Part shown: one piece after another, positions 34,556 through 42,872 of the stretch
How the letters are laid out: each line of letters begins with the position of its first letter
Position numbering within the stretch: the stretch's first letter is position 1
From: Pseudoduganella ginsengisoli
Lineage (GTDB): Bacteria > Pseudomonadota > Gammaproteobacteria > Burkholderiales > Burkholderiaceae_D
NCBI RefSeq assembly: GCF_009720865.1
Contig: NZ_WNLA01000016.1
Span: 62,001 to 126,000 of the forward strand
Length of the DNA stretch: 64,000 nt
Direction: 5' to 3'
Position numbers and translations under genes: made by a program
The notes under the pieces: generated by a model
What the model saw: the letters and a program-made list of their open reading frames with translations, nothing else
The model's database searches: none
What the model was told of the DNA's origin: nothing

Positions 34556-36466
34556 ATGGCCTTGCTGCGACGTCTGTCCATCAAGAACAAACTTATGCTT
34601 GCCATGGGTTTGTGCTTGTTACTCTTCATTTTTATTTCTTCGTCACTCAGCGTCTACATGACCAGCGAGAACGCGCGGGTCCGCGTGGTCGAGCAGGAAT
34701 TGCCGGCGCAGATCGGCGAGATCCGCAACGACATCCTGCGCCAGATTAACCAGCCGCTGTCGGTGTCGCAGACGCTGGCCAACGACACCTTCCTGCATGA
34801 CTGGGAAGATGCGGGACTGCCGGATGAAGGCGCCGACGCATGGAAAAAATATGCAAAGCAGCTGAAATCGAAAAACAACGCTGCCACCGTGTTCTGGGTC
34901 TCGCATGCGACGGGCAAATACTTCACGGATGCGGGCTATGACCGCACGCTGTCGAAAGACAAAGCCAGCGACCAGTGGTTTTATGGCTTCCTCAATGGCG
35001 GCTTGGCGTACACGCTGGACATCGACAAGGATGTCAGCGCGGACAAATACATGTTGTTCATTAATACCCGCGTGCAGACGGCCGGCGGCAAACTGGCAGT
35101 AGCGGGCCTGGGCCTGGCGGTGAATACGCTGGCCGATACCATCCGCAGCTACAAGCTGGGCAAATCCGGCTCCGTGGCGCTGGTGCGTCCCAATGGCGCC
35201 TTCCTCGTGCACCGCAATCCCGCGCTGGTCGACGGCAAGCACTTCTTGAAAGATATGCCGGGCTTCAGCGCCGACCTGTCGAAAGACTTATTAGGCGGCC
35301 AGAAGTTTGCGCATGGCCGCTACAAGGGCGACAACGGTGCGCAATTCGTTGCGTCGTCGTTTATCCCGGAATTGAATGCGTACGTGATCGCGGAAGTGCC
35401 GGAAGCGGAAGTGCTGGGCAATATCGGCCGCTCGGCCATGATTGCCGCGCTGGTGGGCGCCGTGATTGGCGGCGGTATCGGCATGGCCGCCATCTTCTTT
35501 GTCGCCAGCGCGATTGCCGCACCGGTGTCGCATGCGGCGGAAATGCTGACGGAAATTGCCAGCGGCGAAGGCGACTTGAGCCGCCGCATGCCGGTGGAAT
35601 CCGAAGATGAAGTAGGCGCGCTGGCCCATGCGTTCAACAAGTTCGTATCGTCGTTGAACAGCACCATGCTGAAAGTGCGCGACAGCACCAATACCATCAG
35701 TACCGCGTCGGCGGAAATCGCATCGGGCAACTTTGATTTGTCGGCCCGCACGGAGCACCAGGCATCGAACCTGGAAGAGACGGCAGCGGCGATGGAAGAA
35801 TTGACGTCCACCGTGAAGCAAAATGCCGCCAATGCGGAAGAAGCCAACAAGCTGGTGGCGGCCACCACCGATGCCGCCGTCAAAGGCGGCCAGGTGGTGG
35901 CGGGCGTGGTGGACATGATGGGCCAGATTACGGCCAGCTCGCAGAAAATGTCGGACATCATCGGCGTCATTGATGGCATCGCATTCCAGACCAATATCCT
36001 GGCATTGAATGCGGCCGTGGAAGCGGCCCGCGCGGGCGAGCAGGGCAGGGGCTTTGCCGTGGTGGCGTCCGAAGTGCGGTCGCTGGCGCAGCGTTCCGCC
36101 GCTGCCGCGAAAGAGATCAAGGAATTGATCGTGGATTCCGTCGGCAAGGTGGAAGCCGGGGGCAAGATGGTCGATACGGCGGGCGTGGCGATGAACGATA
36201 TCGTGAAATCCGTACAGCACGTGGCGACCTTGATGGTGGAAATCACCACCGCATCGCATGAGCAAAGCGATGGGATCGGCCAGGTGAATCTGTCGATCAC
36301 GCAGATGGATGACGCGACCCAGCAAAACGCGGCGCTGGTGGAAGAAGCGGCGGCTGCCGCGCAGTCGCTGCAGGAACAGGCGGCGCAGCTGGAACAGGTG
36401 ATCGGAACGTTTAAGCTTGATACCAGCGGCAGCGGTTCGGGACGAACGGCGCTGGCGCTGCGCTAG
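34556..36466 (+). CDS. Methyl-accepting chemotaxis protein with Cache-type sensor
   Basis: A 636-residue chemoreceptor. One transmembrane helix near 13-33 (KLMLAMGLCLLLFIFISSS) leads to a periplasmic Cache-like domain (about 35-285; TVFWVSHATGKYFTDAGYD, DKDVSADKYMLFINTRVQ). A second helix (about 290-325) and a HAMP domain follow. The signalling hairpin has IIGVIDGIAFQTNILALNA and AARAGEQGRGFAVVASEVR. The C-terminus ends TALALR without the NWETF-like pentapeptide that tethers CheR. It stands alone downstream of the gcl regulator. The ligand is unknown; a purine-pathway or carboxylic acid ligand is only a guess. Confidence 0.92.
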   Translation: MALLRRLSIKNKLMLAMGLCLLLFIFISSSLSVYMTSENARVRVVEQELPAQIGEIRNDILRQINQPLSVSQTLANDTFLHDWEDAGLPDEGADAWKKYAKQLKSKNNAATVFWVSHATGKYFTDAGYDRTLSKDKASDQWFYGFLNGGLAYTLDIDKDVSADKYMLFINTRVQTAGGKLAVAGLGLAVNTLADTIRSYKLGKSGSVALVRPNGAFLVHRNPALVDGKHFLKDMPGFSADLSKDLLGGQKFAHGRYKGDNGAQFVASSFIPELNAYVIAEVPEAEVLGNIGRSAMIAALVGAVIGGGIGMAAIFFVASAIAAPVSHAAEMLTEIASGEGDLSRRMPVESEDEVGALAHAFNKFVSSLNSTMLKVRDSTNTISTASAEIASGNFDLSARTEHQASNLEETAAAMEELTSTVKQNAANAEEANKLVAATTDAAVKGGQVVAGVVDMMGQITASSQKMSDIIGVIDGIAFQTNILALNAAVEAARAGEQGRGFAVVASEVRSLAQRSAAAAKEIKELIVDSVGKVEAGGKMVDTAGVAMNDIVKSVQHVATLMVEITTASHEQSDGIGQVNLSITQMDDATQQNAALVEEAAAAAQSLQEQAAQLEQVIGTFKLDTSGSGSGRTALALR

Positions 36467-36483
36467 GCGCAAGACCATTTAAG

Positions 36484-36918
36484 TCAATGGCCCGGAAGCT
36501 TTGGCACGTCCACATGCTTCCAGCGCCGTTCAATAGCGCCTGACGCTGCCGCCTTCAGCAAACGCTGGAATTTCGGGCACTCAACGTGACTGGGGGCGGG
36601 GCAGGCGGCAGCATGGCGCAAGCCTTCGCTCATCGCTTGCAGGCGCTTGACCAGCGCATCAATTTCATCGGCCTTTGCGGCCAGCATTTGCCGGTCGATG
36701 TCGGGCTGCCCGTTAGGCAGAAACATCGACCGGATGTCATCGAGCGACAATCCCGCTGACTGGCCCAGCGAAATCAGCGCCAGCTGGTCCAGCACGGTCT
36801 TGCCGAACGTGCGCCGTATCCCCTGTCGGCCGCTGGACGCAATCAATCCCTTCTTTTCGTAATAGCGCAATGTCGATGCCGGCACGCCGGTCAGTTTCGC
36901 GACTTCCGCGATATCCAT
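36484..36918 (-). CDS. MerR-family regulator
   Basis: A 144-residue regulator: DIAEVAKLTGVPASTLRYYE is the MerR winged helix, followed by the long dimerisation helix and a C-terminal CPAPSHVECP motif with two Cys that may bind a metal or sense redox. The ATG at 36918 is chosen over 36948 because the longer form would place the start inside its own operator. It diverges from the three-gene operon 36998-38287, whose promoter has the overlong spacer expected for MerR control. Confidence 0.87.
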   Translation of the reverse strand: MDIAEVAKLTGVPASTLRYYEKKGLIASSGRQGIRRTFGKTVLDQLALISLGQSAGLSLDDIRSMFLPNGQPDIDRQMLAAKADEIDALVKRLQAMSEGLRHAAACPAPSHVECPKFQRLLKAAASGAIERRWKHVDVPKLPGH

Positions 36919-36927
36919 GTTAACCCC

Positions 36928-36958
36928 TTGACTTGAAGTTGACTTCAACTTCTATAGT
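36928..36958 (+). promoter_or_regulatory. MerR-type promoter with 19-bp spacer and operator
   Basis: -35 TTGACT (36928-36933) and -10 TATAGT (36953-36958) are separated by 19 bases. The spacer holds the perfect palindrome GAAGTTGACTTCAACTTC (36935-36952). This is the classic architecture in which MerR proteins untwist DNA to activate transcription; here it points to the operon starting at 36998. Confidence 0.8.
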
Positions 36959-36997
36959 GGACTCATCGCGTTACAGAGTCAACACGGGAGCACTGTT

Positions 36998-37474
36998 ATG
37001 GAAATCGTCAACGTTGTACTGATCGGGATAGGCGCTACCGCTGTCATGGATGCGTGGCTGATGCTGCTAAAGCGGCTGGGCGTCCCCACTTTGAACTTCG
37101 CATTCATTGGCCGCTGGGCCGGTCATCTGGTGCGCGGCACGTTTGCCCACGCGGCGATTGCGAAGTCCGCGCCAGTGAAGGGCGAGCTGGCGCTGGGGTG
37201 GCTGATGCATTACGCCATCGGTATTGCTTTCTCAGTCTTGCTGGTGCTGGTGCAGGGCTTGCAGTGGACGGCGCATCCCACTTTGCTGCCAGCAGTGGCA
37301 GTGGGCCTGGCCACGGTGGCCGCGCCGCTGCTGGTGATGCAGCCCGCCATGGGCGCCGGTATAGCTTCGTCCAAAACCCCCACGCCGCTGAAGAATTGCC
37401 TGCGCAGCGTGGCCAATCACACGGTGTTCGGCCTCGGTCTGTATATGGCTGCTTCACTGACCGCCTTGTTTTAA
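36998..37474 (+). CDS. DUF2938 membrane protein
   Basis: A 158-residue inner-membrane protein with about four hydrophobic segments (VVLIGIGATAVMDAWLMLL, IGIAFSVLLVLVQGLQW, AVGLATVAAPLLVMQPAMGA, FGLGLYMAASLTALF), matching DUF2938. Function unknown. First gene of the MerR-controlled operon; GGGAG lies before the ATG. Confidence 0.83.
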   Translation: MEIVNVVLIGIGATAVMDAWLMLLKRLGVPTLNFAFIGRWAGHLVRGTFAHAAIAKSAPVKGELALGWLMHYAIGIAFSVLLVLVQGLQWTAHPTLLPAVAVGLATVAAPLLVMQPAMGAGIASSKTPTPLKNCLRSVANHTVFGLGLYMAASLTALF

Positions 37475-37493
37475 CTTTTCAGGAGTCTGCCAA

Positions 37494-38063
37494 ATGAAAA
37501 AAATCGCCATTGTTTATCACAGCGCCCACGGGCATACGAAATACATCGCCATGCATATTGCCGAAGGCGTGCTGCGCGCGGCAGGTGTGGAAGCGGACAT
37601 GCTGAAAGCGGAAGACGCCGCGCAGTCTCCCGCTGCACTTCTTGATTACGACGGCATAATTTTTGGATCGCCCACGTATCTGGGCGGCGTCAGCGGCGTG
37701 TTCAAAGGCTTCATGGATGCCACTGGCAAGATGTGGCGCATGCAGCAATTGAAGGGCAAGCTGGCCGCCGGCTTTACCGTGTCGTCGCTGCCGGCAGGGG
37801 ACAAGCAATCCACGCTGACGTCGATGTTCGTGTTCGCCATGCAGCACGGGATGCTGTGGGTGGGTAACCCGATCTTGCCGGAACAGCATAGCGGCGTGCC
37901 GTATGACGAAGCTGCCAATCGGCTTGGTTCGTGGTCTGGCCTGATGGCGCAGGCGGAGCATGGCGCGCCTGCCGATGCGTTTGCGCCGGGCGACATCAAA
38001 ACGGCTCATCTGTTCGGCGAACATTTTGCGCAGACGCTGCTGCGGCTGGGGAAGCACGAATGA
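37494..38063 (+). CDS. Flavodoxin-fold NAD(P)H-dependent oxidoreductase (WrbA-like)
   Basis: A 189-residue FMN enzyme. The N-terminal IAIVYHSAHGHTKYIAMHIA is the FMN phosphate loop, and GIIFGSPTYLGGVSGVFKGF the second FMN contact, as in WrbA/flavodoxin-like quinone reductases. It is the second gene of the MerR operon, overlapping the next start by four bases. Its role is probably quinone or flavin reduction during chemical stress (inference). Confidence 0.83.
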   Translation: MKKIAIVYHSAHGHTKYIAMHIAEGVLRAAGVEADMLKAEDAAQSPAALLDYDGIIFGSPTYLGGVSGVFKGFMDATGKMWRMQQLKGKLAAGFTVSSLPAGDKQSTLTSMFVFAMQHGMLWVGNPILPEQHSGVPYDEAANRLGSWSGLMAQAEHGAPADAFAPGDIKTAHLFGEHFAQTLLRLGKHE

Positions 38064-38287
38064 TCCCGAAAAAATACGCGCCGCTGCTGTTCAGCTTTAT
38101 CTTGTCCGGACAAATGTCGCTGCTGATCACCGGCATCTCCACGTTCCGCGCCATGGGCTGGGGACCGGGCTTTTTCGGCCTGTGGCTGGGGGCGTGGCTG
38201 ATGGCGTGGCTGTTTGCGTTCCCGGCGGTGCTGCTGGTGTCGCCACCTGCGAGGGTGCTCGTCAAGTTGATGACTGGCGGATCTTGA
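38060..38287 (+). CDS. DUF2798 small membrane protein
   Basis: A 75-residue protein with two hydrophobic helices (LLFSFILSGQMSLLITGIST and LWLGAWLMAWLFAFPAVLLV), matching DUF2798. The ATG at 38060 overlaps the stop of the flavoprotein gene (ATGA), implying translational coupling. Last gene of the MerR operon. Confidence 0.8.
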   Translation: MIPKKYAPLLFSFILSGQMSLLITGISTFRAMGWGPGFFGLWLGAWLMAWLFAFPAVLLVSPPARVLVKLMTGGS

Positions 38288-38347
38288 GTCGATAAATCAG
38301 ACCTGTGTTGCCCGCAACAGGCTGGCTAATTTAGCAGTCCGCGCCGG

Positions 38348-39031
38348 CTAGCGTCGCTTGCTGCGGGCGGCCTGCCGCTTGCCCGCCTTGCGCTTGCTGG
38401 TTTTCCAACTGGGCCGGGGTGCCTTGGCTTTTTCAGAGAATAGCTGCTCTAACTGGAAATACGGAATTTCAATACCCCGTGACGGACGGGTATCGGTGTA
38501 GTGCTGCTGATACGGGCCGGCCGGTGGCGCGGGCTGACTTTCCTCTTCGCCTGGTCCATCGGCCTGATTCGGCTCGAACATCCTCGCAGTGACGGCTTGC
38601 CGCGCGGCGCGGCAAGCATCGGCGCGCACCCAGTCTTTATAGCCGGGGAAGCGCAGCCAGACTGCCTTCCACGCATTGCGGTTGCCGCTGCCCTGCAAAT
38701 TCGCAAAGGCTGACGGCGACAGGCTGAATTCACCGTATTTGATGGCTGAGCCTTCCACGACAGCAAAGTAGGACTGGCCGCCGAAGCCGGCGCGCAATAC
38801 TGTTCCGTCGGGCAGGAAAACTTGTTTCCATTGGTAGCCGTTGGCCGAACCATCGGGTGGGGCTTCCACCTTTGCCGCGTTTTCCGGCTGCGGCTGCATT
38901 GCAGCAGCCATCGCATCGCAAATGGCGCCTTCGATTTCCAGGCTGCTCCAGAACAGGCCGGTGTGCTTGCTGAATGCCTCCATCAAATCCACCGGCATGT
39001 AGACGGTACGGTTCATGTAGGACGTGGACAT
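38348..39031 (-). CDS. Hypothetical protein with possible RAMA/DUF4357-like core
   Basis: A 227-residue basic protein. The N-terminus (TVYMPVDLMEAFSKHTGLFW) has no recognised domain. A central segment (LPDGTVLRAGFGGQSYFAVV, then GEFSLSPSAFANLQGSG and NAWKAVWLRF) has the GT-L ... SPSaxA ... W pattern of RAMA/DUF4357-type modules, found attached to restriction-modification proteins. The C-terminus is very basic (KTSKRKAGKRQAARSKRR), suggesting nucleic acid binding. A perfect AAGGAGG precedes the ATG. It is isolated: no restriction genes are adjacent. Confidence 0.55.
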   Translation of the reverse strand: MSTSYMNRTVYMPVDLMEAFSKHTGLFWSSLEIEGAICDAMAAAMQPQPENAAKVEAPPDGSANGYQWKQVFLPDGTVLRAGFGGQSYFAVVEGSAIKYGEFSLSPSAFANLQGSGNRNAWKAVWLRFPGYKDWVRADACRAARQAVTARMFEPNQADGPGEEESQPAPPAGPYQQHYTDTRPSRGIEIPYFQLEQLFSEKAKAPRPSWKTSKRKAGKRQAARSKRR

Positions 39032-39419
39032 GGGATACCTCCTTCTAAAATCCGGTTTTACTAACCAGTACTAACCACCAGGAAGCCGTACGGCTTCACT
39101 ATATTGGCTGCTAAAACTTAGACCGGCGCAGTAAGGATTAGTTCCCTGGCGCGATAGATTTATTTAGGAAGGGAGAGTGGTGGGTATTAGTGGTTCGTAC
39201 GTTTTAGTAAATGCCGAAAATGTGGGGAATACCTCCGCCAGCAGGTTTATCGAATCCATTCGTGCATCCGGCCTGCGCTGCGCAAAAAGCAATCATTGAG
39301 CAGATTCAAGTCTTGCGCTCATTTCCTATTGCCTGCTGGAAAACCTCTTCTGCCTGAGAGTATGATGGCCGCTCGAGACGCCATGGTAAGTCGTCTCATC
39401 TTTATCGAGAGCCCATGTG
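39032..39419. other. 388-base intergenic region with palindrome and repeat
   Basis: No convincing ORF. It carries the perfect 16-base palindrome GAAGCCGTACGGCTTC (39082-39097), direct ACTAACCA repeats just before it, and one copy of a 23-base repeat (39270-39292) shared with the region after the Sel1-protease gene. The palindrome lies 51-66 bases upstream of the minus-strand hypothetical gene and could be its operator. Confidence 0.5.
39270..39292 (+). repeat. Left copy of a direct repeat flanking the Sel1-protease gene
   Basis: GGCCTGCGCTGCGCAAA followed by AAGCAA. It matches 41180-41202 at 22 of 23 positions in the same orientation; GAATCCA also occurs a little upstream of both copies. Confidence 0.6.
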
Positions 39420-41099
39420 ATGAAAAAATTCCAATGCGCTTTTTCGTTATTCCTTTCTACCGCGATCCTGGCGCCAGCCGTCGCGCAAGTTGGCGATTTG
39501 GCCGCCGCCACCGAAGCCATCAAGAGGCGAGATTACAGCACCGCCATCAAATTACTGCAGCCGCTGGCCGACAATGGCCAACCAGCCGCCATGGCGCTGC
39601 TGGGCAAGTTGCACCTGTATGGACAGGGCACGATCAAGGATGAGTCGATCGCCGTCAGGCTGTTCAAAAAGGCGACTGAGGCTGGCTCTGCGGAAGGAAC
39701 ATACCTGCTTGCGCAACAAATTTATTTGGGAAACGGGTTGGAAAAGGACGAAGCCCGGGCGGTGAGCCTGTACCTGAGAGCCGCTCAACTTGGCAACGCC
39801 GATGCCAAGTTTTGGTACGGCCTGAGCTTGTACCGCGGCCTTGGTGGACTGCAGAAGGACCCGCCTGCGTCGCTGGCCTGGTTCCGCCAGGCTGCTGAAC
39901 AAGGGCAAGCCCTGGCCCAAAGCTGGCTCGGCGGATTCTATGACCATGGCGATTTGGTCGAAAAGAATCCCTACGAAGCAATCAACTGGTATCGCAAGGC
40001 TGCCTTGCAGTTCGAGCCTCAGGCACAACGCAATCTCGGCGTCGCGTATGCGCGAGGGATAGGCGTGAGCCGGGACGACGCCGAAGCGTTCAAATGGCTG
40101 CATAGTGCGGCCTACTTGCGAGACTCCCTTGCCCAGGATTGGGTTGGCGCTTTTTATGAAAACGGACGATACGTCTTGCCTGACCTGGCGCTGGCGTATA
40201 TGTGGTACGCCCTATCTGTGGCGCACGACGGCAGGAATAAATTGGCCAAGGCCGCAATAGAGCGGGTGACGGCCAAGCTTACTCCGGCTCAATTGGCGGA
40301 GGCTCAAAGCAAGCTCAAGCAATGGCCCGTCAACGCGGAGCTACTGAAGGCGGTAAACGACACTGGCGCCATAAAATTGCTGGACAGTTCGGCGCCGGAG
40401 CAGCCAACTGGTACAGCAGGGACCACAGCCAGCGCCGCGCGCGAGCCCATAGCCGCCGTCAACAAGAGTGGCACCGGTTTCGTCATCGGCACCTTGCCAA
40501 GTTTTGTCGTGACTAACTTCCACGTGGTCAAGGGGTGCAGAGCGATTAAGGTGATGCCATCTGGCTTGCCGGCCGTGGTGCAGGCCAAAGATGAACGCAA
40601 TGATTTGGCCCTGCTTAGCGTTGCCAATTTGCGTGCTCCCTCGTTGAAACTGCGCTCTGGGCGCACTATCCGGCCAGGTGACGAGTTAGTCACGCTTGGT
40701 TATCCGTTATCGGGGCTGCTGGCGGCAGGAGCTAGCGTCAGTACTGGTACCCTGACCAATTTGGGCGGGTTGGGTAACGACACCAGCCTTTTCCAAATCT
40801 CGGTGCCGACTCAGCCAGGCAATAGCGGAGGACCCGTGCTCGATCATTATGGACAAGTGGTCGGTGTCGTGGTGTCGCAAATTAATGCGGTGTCAATCAG
40901 CCAAGTGACCGGCGTTATTCCGCAAAACATTAATTTCGCGATCAACGCAAGTACCTTGTCATCCTTCCTTGACGCATCGAATGTGGATTTTGGCACGACG
41001 CAATTGCAACAAGATGCCAAGGCCAAGCGCATGGAGGCTGCAGACGTCGGCGTGCTTGGCCGGCGCTCGACTGTCAAGATCGAATGCAACGTTAATTGA
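39420..41099 (+). CDS. Exported Sel1-repeat protein fused to trypsin-like serine protease
   Basis: A 559-residue protein with a signal peptide (KKFQCAFSLFLSTAILAPAVA). Residues about 25-290 are Sel1-like helical repeats (AAMALLGKLHLYGQGTIKDE, AKFWYGLSLYRGLGG and others, six or so). Residues about 340-520 are an S1C/DegP-type protease with an intact triad: His in VVTNFHVVKG, Asp in ERNDLALL, Ser in TQPGNSGGPV. There is no PDZ domain. The Sel1 part probably binds partner proteins, so this may be an adaptor-protease of the periplasm. ATG 39420 is preferred to GTG 39417. The gene is alone, and a 23-base direct repeat lies on either side. Confidence 0.82.
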   Translation: MKKFQCAFSLFLSTAILAPAVAQVGDLAAATEAIKRRDYSTAIKLLQPLADNGQPAAMALLGKLHLYGQGTIKDESIAVRLFKKATEAGSAEGTYLLAQQIYLGNGLEKDEARAVSLYLRAAQLGNADAKFWYGLSLYRGLGGLQKDPPASLAWFRQAAEQGQALAQSWLGGFYDHGDLVEKNPYEAINWYRKAALQFEPQAQRNLGVAYARGIGVSRDDAEAFKWLHSAAYLRDSLAQDWVGAFYENGRYVLPDLALAYMWYALSVAHDGRNKLAKAAIERVTAKLTPAQLAEAQSKLKQWPVNAELLKAVNDTGAIKLLDSSAPEQPTGTAGTTASAAREPIAAVNKSGTGFVIGTLPSFVVTNFHVVKGCRAIKVMPSGLPAVVQAKDERNDLALLSVANLRAPSLKLRSGRTIRPGDELVTLGYPLSGLLAAGASVSTGTLTNLGGLGNDTSLFQISVPTQPGNSGGPVLDHYGQVVGVVVSQINAVSISQVTGVIPQNINFAINASTLSSFLDASNVDFGTTQLQQDAKAKRMEAADVGVLGRRSTVKIECNVN

Positions 41100-41179
41100 G
41101 TGGTGTGTGCTGCTCTCGCTAACCATTCCTACAAAGTAAAAAAAACGCAGCGCACACCAAGCAGTGGGGGAATCCACTT

Positions 41180-41202
41180 GGCCTGCGCTGCGCAAACAGC
41201 AA
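41180..41202 (+). repeat. Right copy of the direct repeat flanking the Sel1-protease gene
   Basis: GGCCTGCGCTGCGCAAA followed by CAGCAA; one mismatch to the copy at 39270-39292. Confidence 0.6.
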
Positions 41203-41252
41203 AAGTACTGACTCACTACACAGAACTACAAGTACAACAGAGGGTCTTGCTT

Positions 41253-41279
41253 GGTACTACGGGTACTACAGGTACTACG
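41253..41279. repeat. Tandem 9-base repeat, three copies
   Basis: GGTACTACG, GGTACTACA, GGTACTACG in direct tandem, seven bases before the stop of the convergent hydroxyproline dehydrogenase gene. Related single units (ACTACAAGTAC) precede it near 41225. Likely a slippage-prone micro-repeat; no function seen. Confidence 0.6.
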
Positions 41280-41286
41280 TGCACTG

Positions 41287-42555
41287 CTAAAAAATGATGC
41301 TGTCGACACGCGCCGGCGACAGCGGCACGCGCACCGCGCCTGGCCGCCAGCCATACAGCGCGCCGGTGGCGCCGCCACAGATGCGGCCCTGGCAAGGTCC
41401 CATGCCGCAGCGGGTCTGCAACTTCGCGCTGCGCCACGTGGTGTGGCAGCGCAAGTCGCCGTGCGTCACGTCTTCGCAGCGGCAAACAATCGTGTTGTCA
41501 TCGGCCAGTTTCAAAATCGCAGGCTTCAGCGCAAAGGCGCGGGCCAGGCGGGTGGCAAAAGCGCGCCAGTGCGTGCGTTCCGCAAAATGGGTTTGCGCCT
41601 CATCGAATTTCCCGGCTGCCGCCAATCCTGCGATGCGTCCTTCCACCAGCGCCTTGTCTACGCCGCCCACGCCGGTGCCTTCGCCGGCCACATACACATT
41701 GGCCACATTGGTCTGCTGCCACGCATCGGCTTCTATGGAACCAGATACTGCGCTTGTGGCGCAGCCCAGTGCCAAGGCCAGTTCCGGGTTGGGAACCAGT
41801 CCGTAGCCGCATGCGAGGTAATCGCAGGGGATTTCGACTTCACGGCTGCCGGTGCGCACAATCGCGGCACGGACGGCGGAGCCGTTGCTGTTACCGATCG
41901 CGGAAGCCACATGGCTGCCGCGCAAATACGGGATGCCGCGCAAGCGCGCCTTTAATTGCAGGGCTTGTGCAATTTTCGCCGGCGTCGCCAGCAAGCCCAG
42001 GGCAAAGCGCGCCAGGCTGGCGTTGCCGGCCTGTTCGACGATAGCCTGCACTTGCGCGCCTTTGTCCACCAGCGTGGCGGCGACGGCCAGCAGCAGCGGG
42101 CCGGAGCCTGCCACCACGATACGCTTGTCCGCCAAGGGAAAGCCTCCTTTGGCCAATGCCTGCAAGCCGCCGGCCCCGGTCACGCCCGGCAACGTCCAGC
42201 CGGGGAAGGGCAGCAGTAATTCACGCGCACCGGTTGCTAAAATCAAGCGCTCATAGCGCAGCTTCATGGCGGCGGCAGGCGTCTGCACTTGCAGCGCGCC
42301 GGCTTCCGGCGCATACAGCACGCGCGCCTGCTGGATCAATGTCACATTCGGCGCCGCATGCAATTCGCGCCACAGCAGGCGGGCGCGCTCGTCTTGCTGG
42401 TGCTGCGCGCCGCCGCGCCAGATCTGGCCGCCCGATGCCGGGTTGTCGTCCACGATGCCAACCGACAGCAGCGGGTCCGCATGCGCGGCAGCGTGCGCCG
42501 CCGCCAGGCCAGCGGGACCTGCGCCGATGACGAGGATGTCGTAAGCGGTTTTCAC
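41287..42555 (-). CDS. D-hydroxyproline dehydrogenase, large FAD/NAD-type subunit
   Basis: A 422-residue flavoprotein of the opine/hydroxyproline dehydrogenase type. It starts with GTG at 42555, overlapping the stop of the ferredoxin subunit (GTGA). The FAD fold is ILVIGAGPAGLAAAHAAAHA, the second nucleotide fold VVAGSGPLLLAVAATLVDKG, and the C-terminal BFD-like cysteine cluster CRCEDV...CGMGPCQGRIC binds an iron-sulfur centre. Together with the two genes upstream it forms the three-subunit enzyme that oxidises cis-4-hydroxy-D-proline to the pyrroline derivative. Substrate assignment depends on the adjacent epimerase. Confidence 0.8.
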   Translation of the reverse strand: MKTAYDILVIGAGPAGLAAAHAAAHADPLLSVGIVDDNPASGGQIWRGGAQHQQDERARLLWRELHAAPNVTLIQQARVLYAPEAGALQVQTPAAAMKLRYERLILATGARELLLPFPGWTLPGVTGAGGLQALAKGGFPLADKRIVVAGSGPLLLAVAATLVDKGAQVQAIVEQAGNASLARFALGLLATPAKIAQALQLKARLRGIPYLRGSHVASAIGNSNGSAVRAAIVRTGSREVEIPCDYLACGYGLVPNPELALALGCATSAVSGSIEADAWQQTNVANVYVAGEGTGVGGVDKALVEGRIAGLAAAGKFDEAQTHFAERTHWRAFATRLARAFALKPAILKLADDNTIVCRCEDVTHGDLRCHTTWRSAKLQTRCGMGPCQGRICGGATGALYGWRPGAVRVPLSPARVDSIIF

Positions 42556-42872
42556 TTGCGCTGCTCCCACGCTGCCGTGCGCACATCCATGCCCGGCTCG
42601 CATACAGTCTGGCACGACAGCTGGTGTGCACGGCCATCAATGGTGACGCGGCATTCCTGGCAAATCCCCATGCCGCATACCGGACCACGCGGCATGCCGG
42701 ACACGGACGTGCGTGTCGTCACCGCCGCATGGGTATGGGCATGGGCGATGGCGGCAATCACTGTGTAGCCGACCGGCACTGTCACGGCGCGGCCATCGAT
42801 GAATACAATCACTGCATTGAGATTGGTCTGGGGCGTGATCGCTTCGACCAGTGCTTCTGCGACACCGTTCAT
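42552..42872 (-). CDS. D-hydroxyproline dehydrogenase, [2Fe-2S] ferredoxin-like subunit
   Basis: A 106-residue small subunit. CGMGICQECRVTIDG with a later Cys (HQLSCQT) gives the C-x4-C-x2-C-xn-C ligand set of plant-type [2Fe-2S] proteins, matching the gamma subunit of three-subunit hydroxyproline dehydrogenases. It overlaps both neighbours by four bases (ATGA and GTGA), so all three subunits are translationally coupled. Confidence 0.82.
   Translation of the reverse strand: MNGVAEALVEAITPQTNLNAVIVFIDGRAVTVPVGYTVIAAIAHAHTHAAVTTRTSVSGMPRGPVCGMGICQECRVTIDGRAHQLSCQTVCEPGMDVRTAAWEQRK

Noticed and set aside
35291..36478. Minus-strand open frame (395 codons) opposite the chemoreceptor
   Set aside because: Shadow of the receptor signalling domain, His/Arg-rich with no family features.
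39270..41202. Attachment sites of a mobile element
   Set aside because: No integrase, transposase or tRNA end nearby; kept only as a direct repeat.
41253..41279. Possible CRISPR-like array
   Set aside because: Units are only nine bases and directly adjacent, with no spacers or cas genes.
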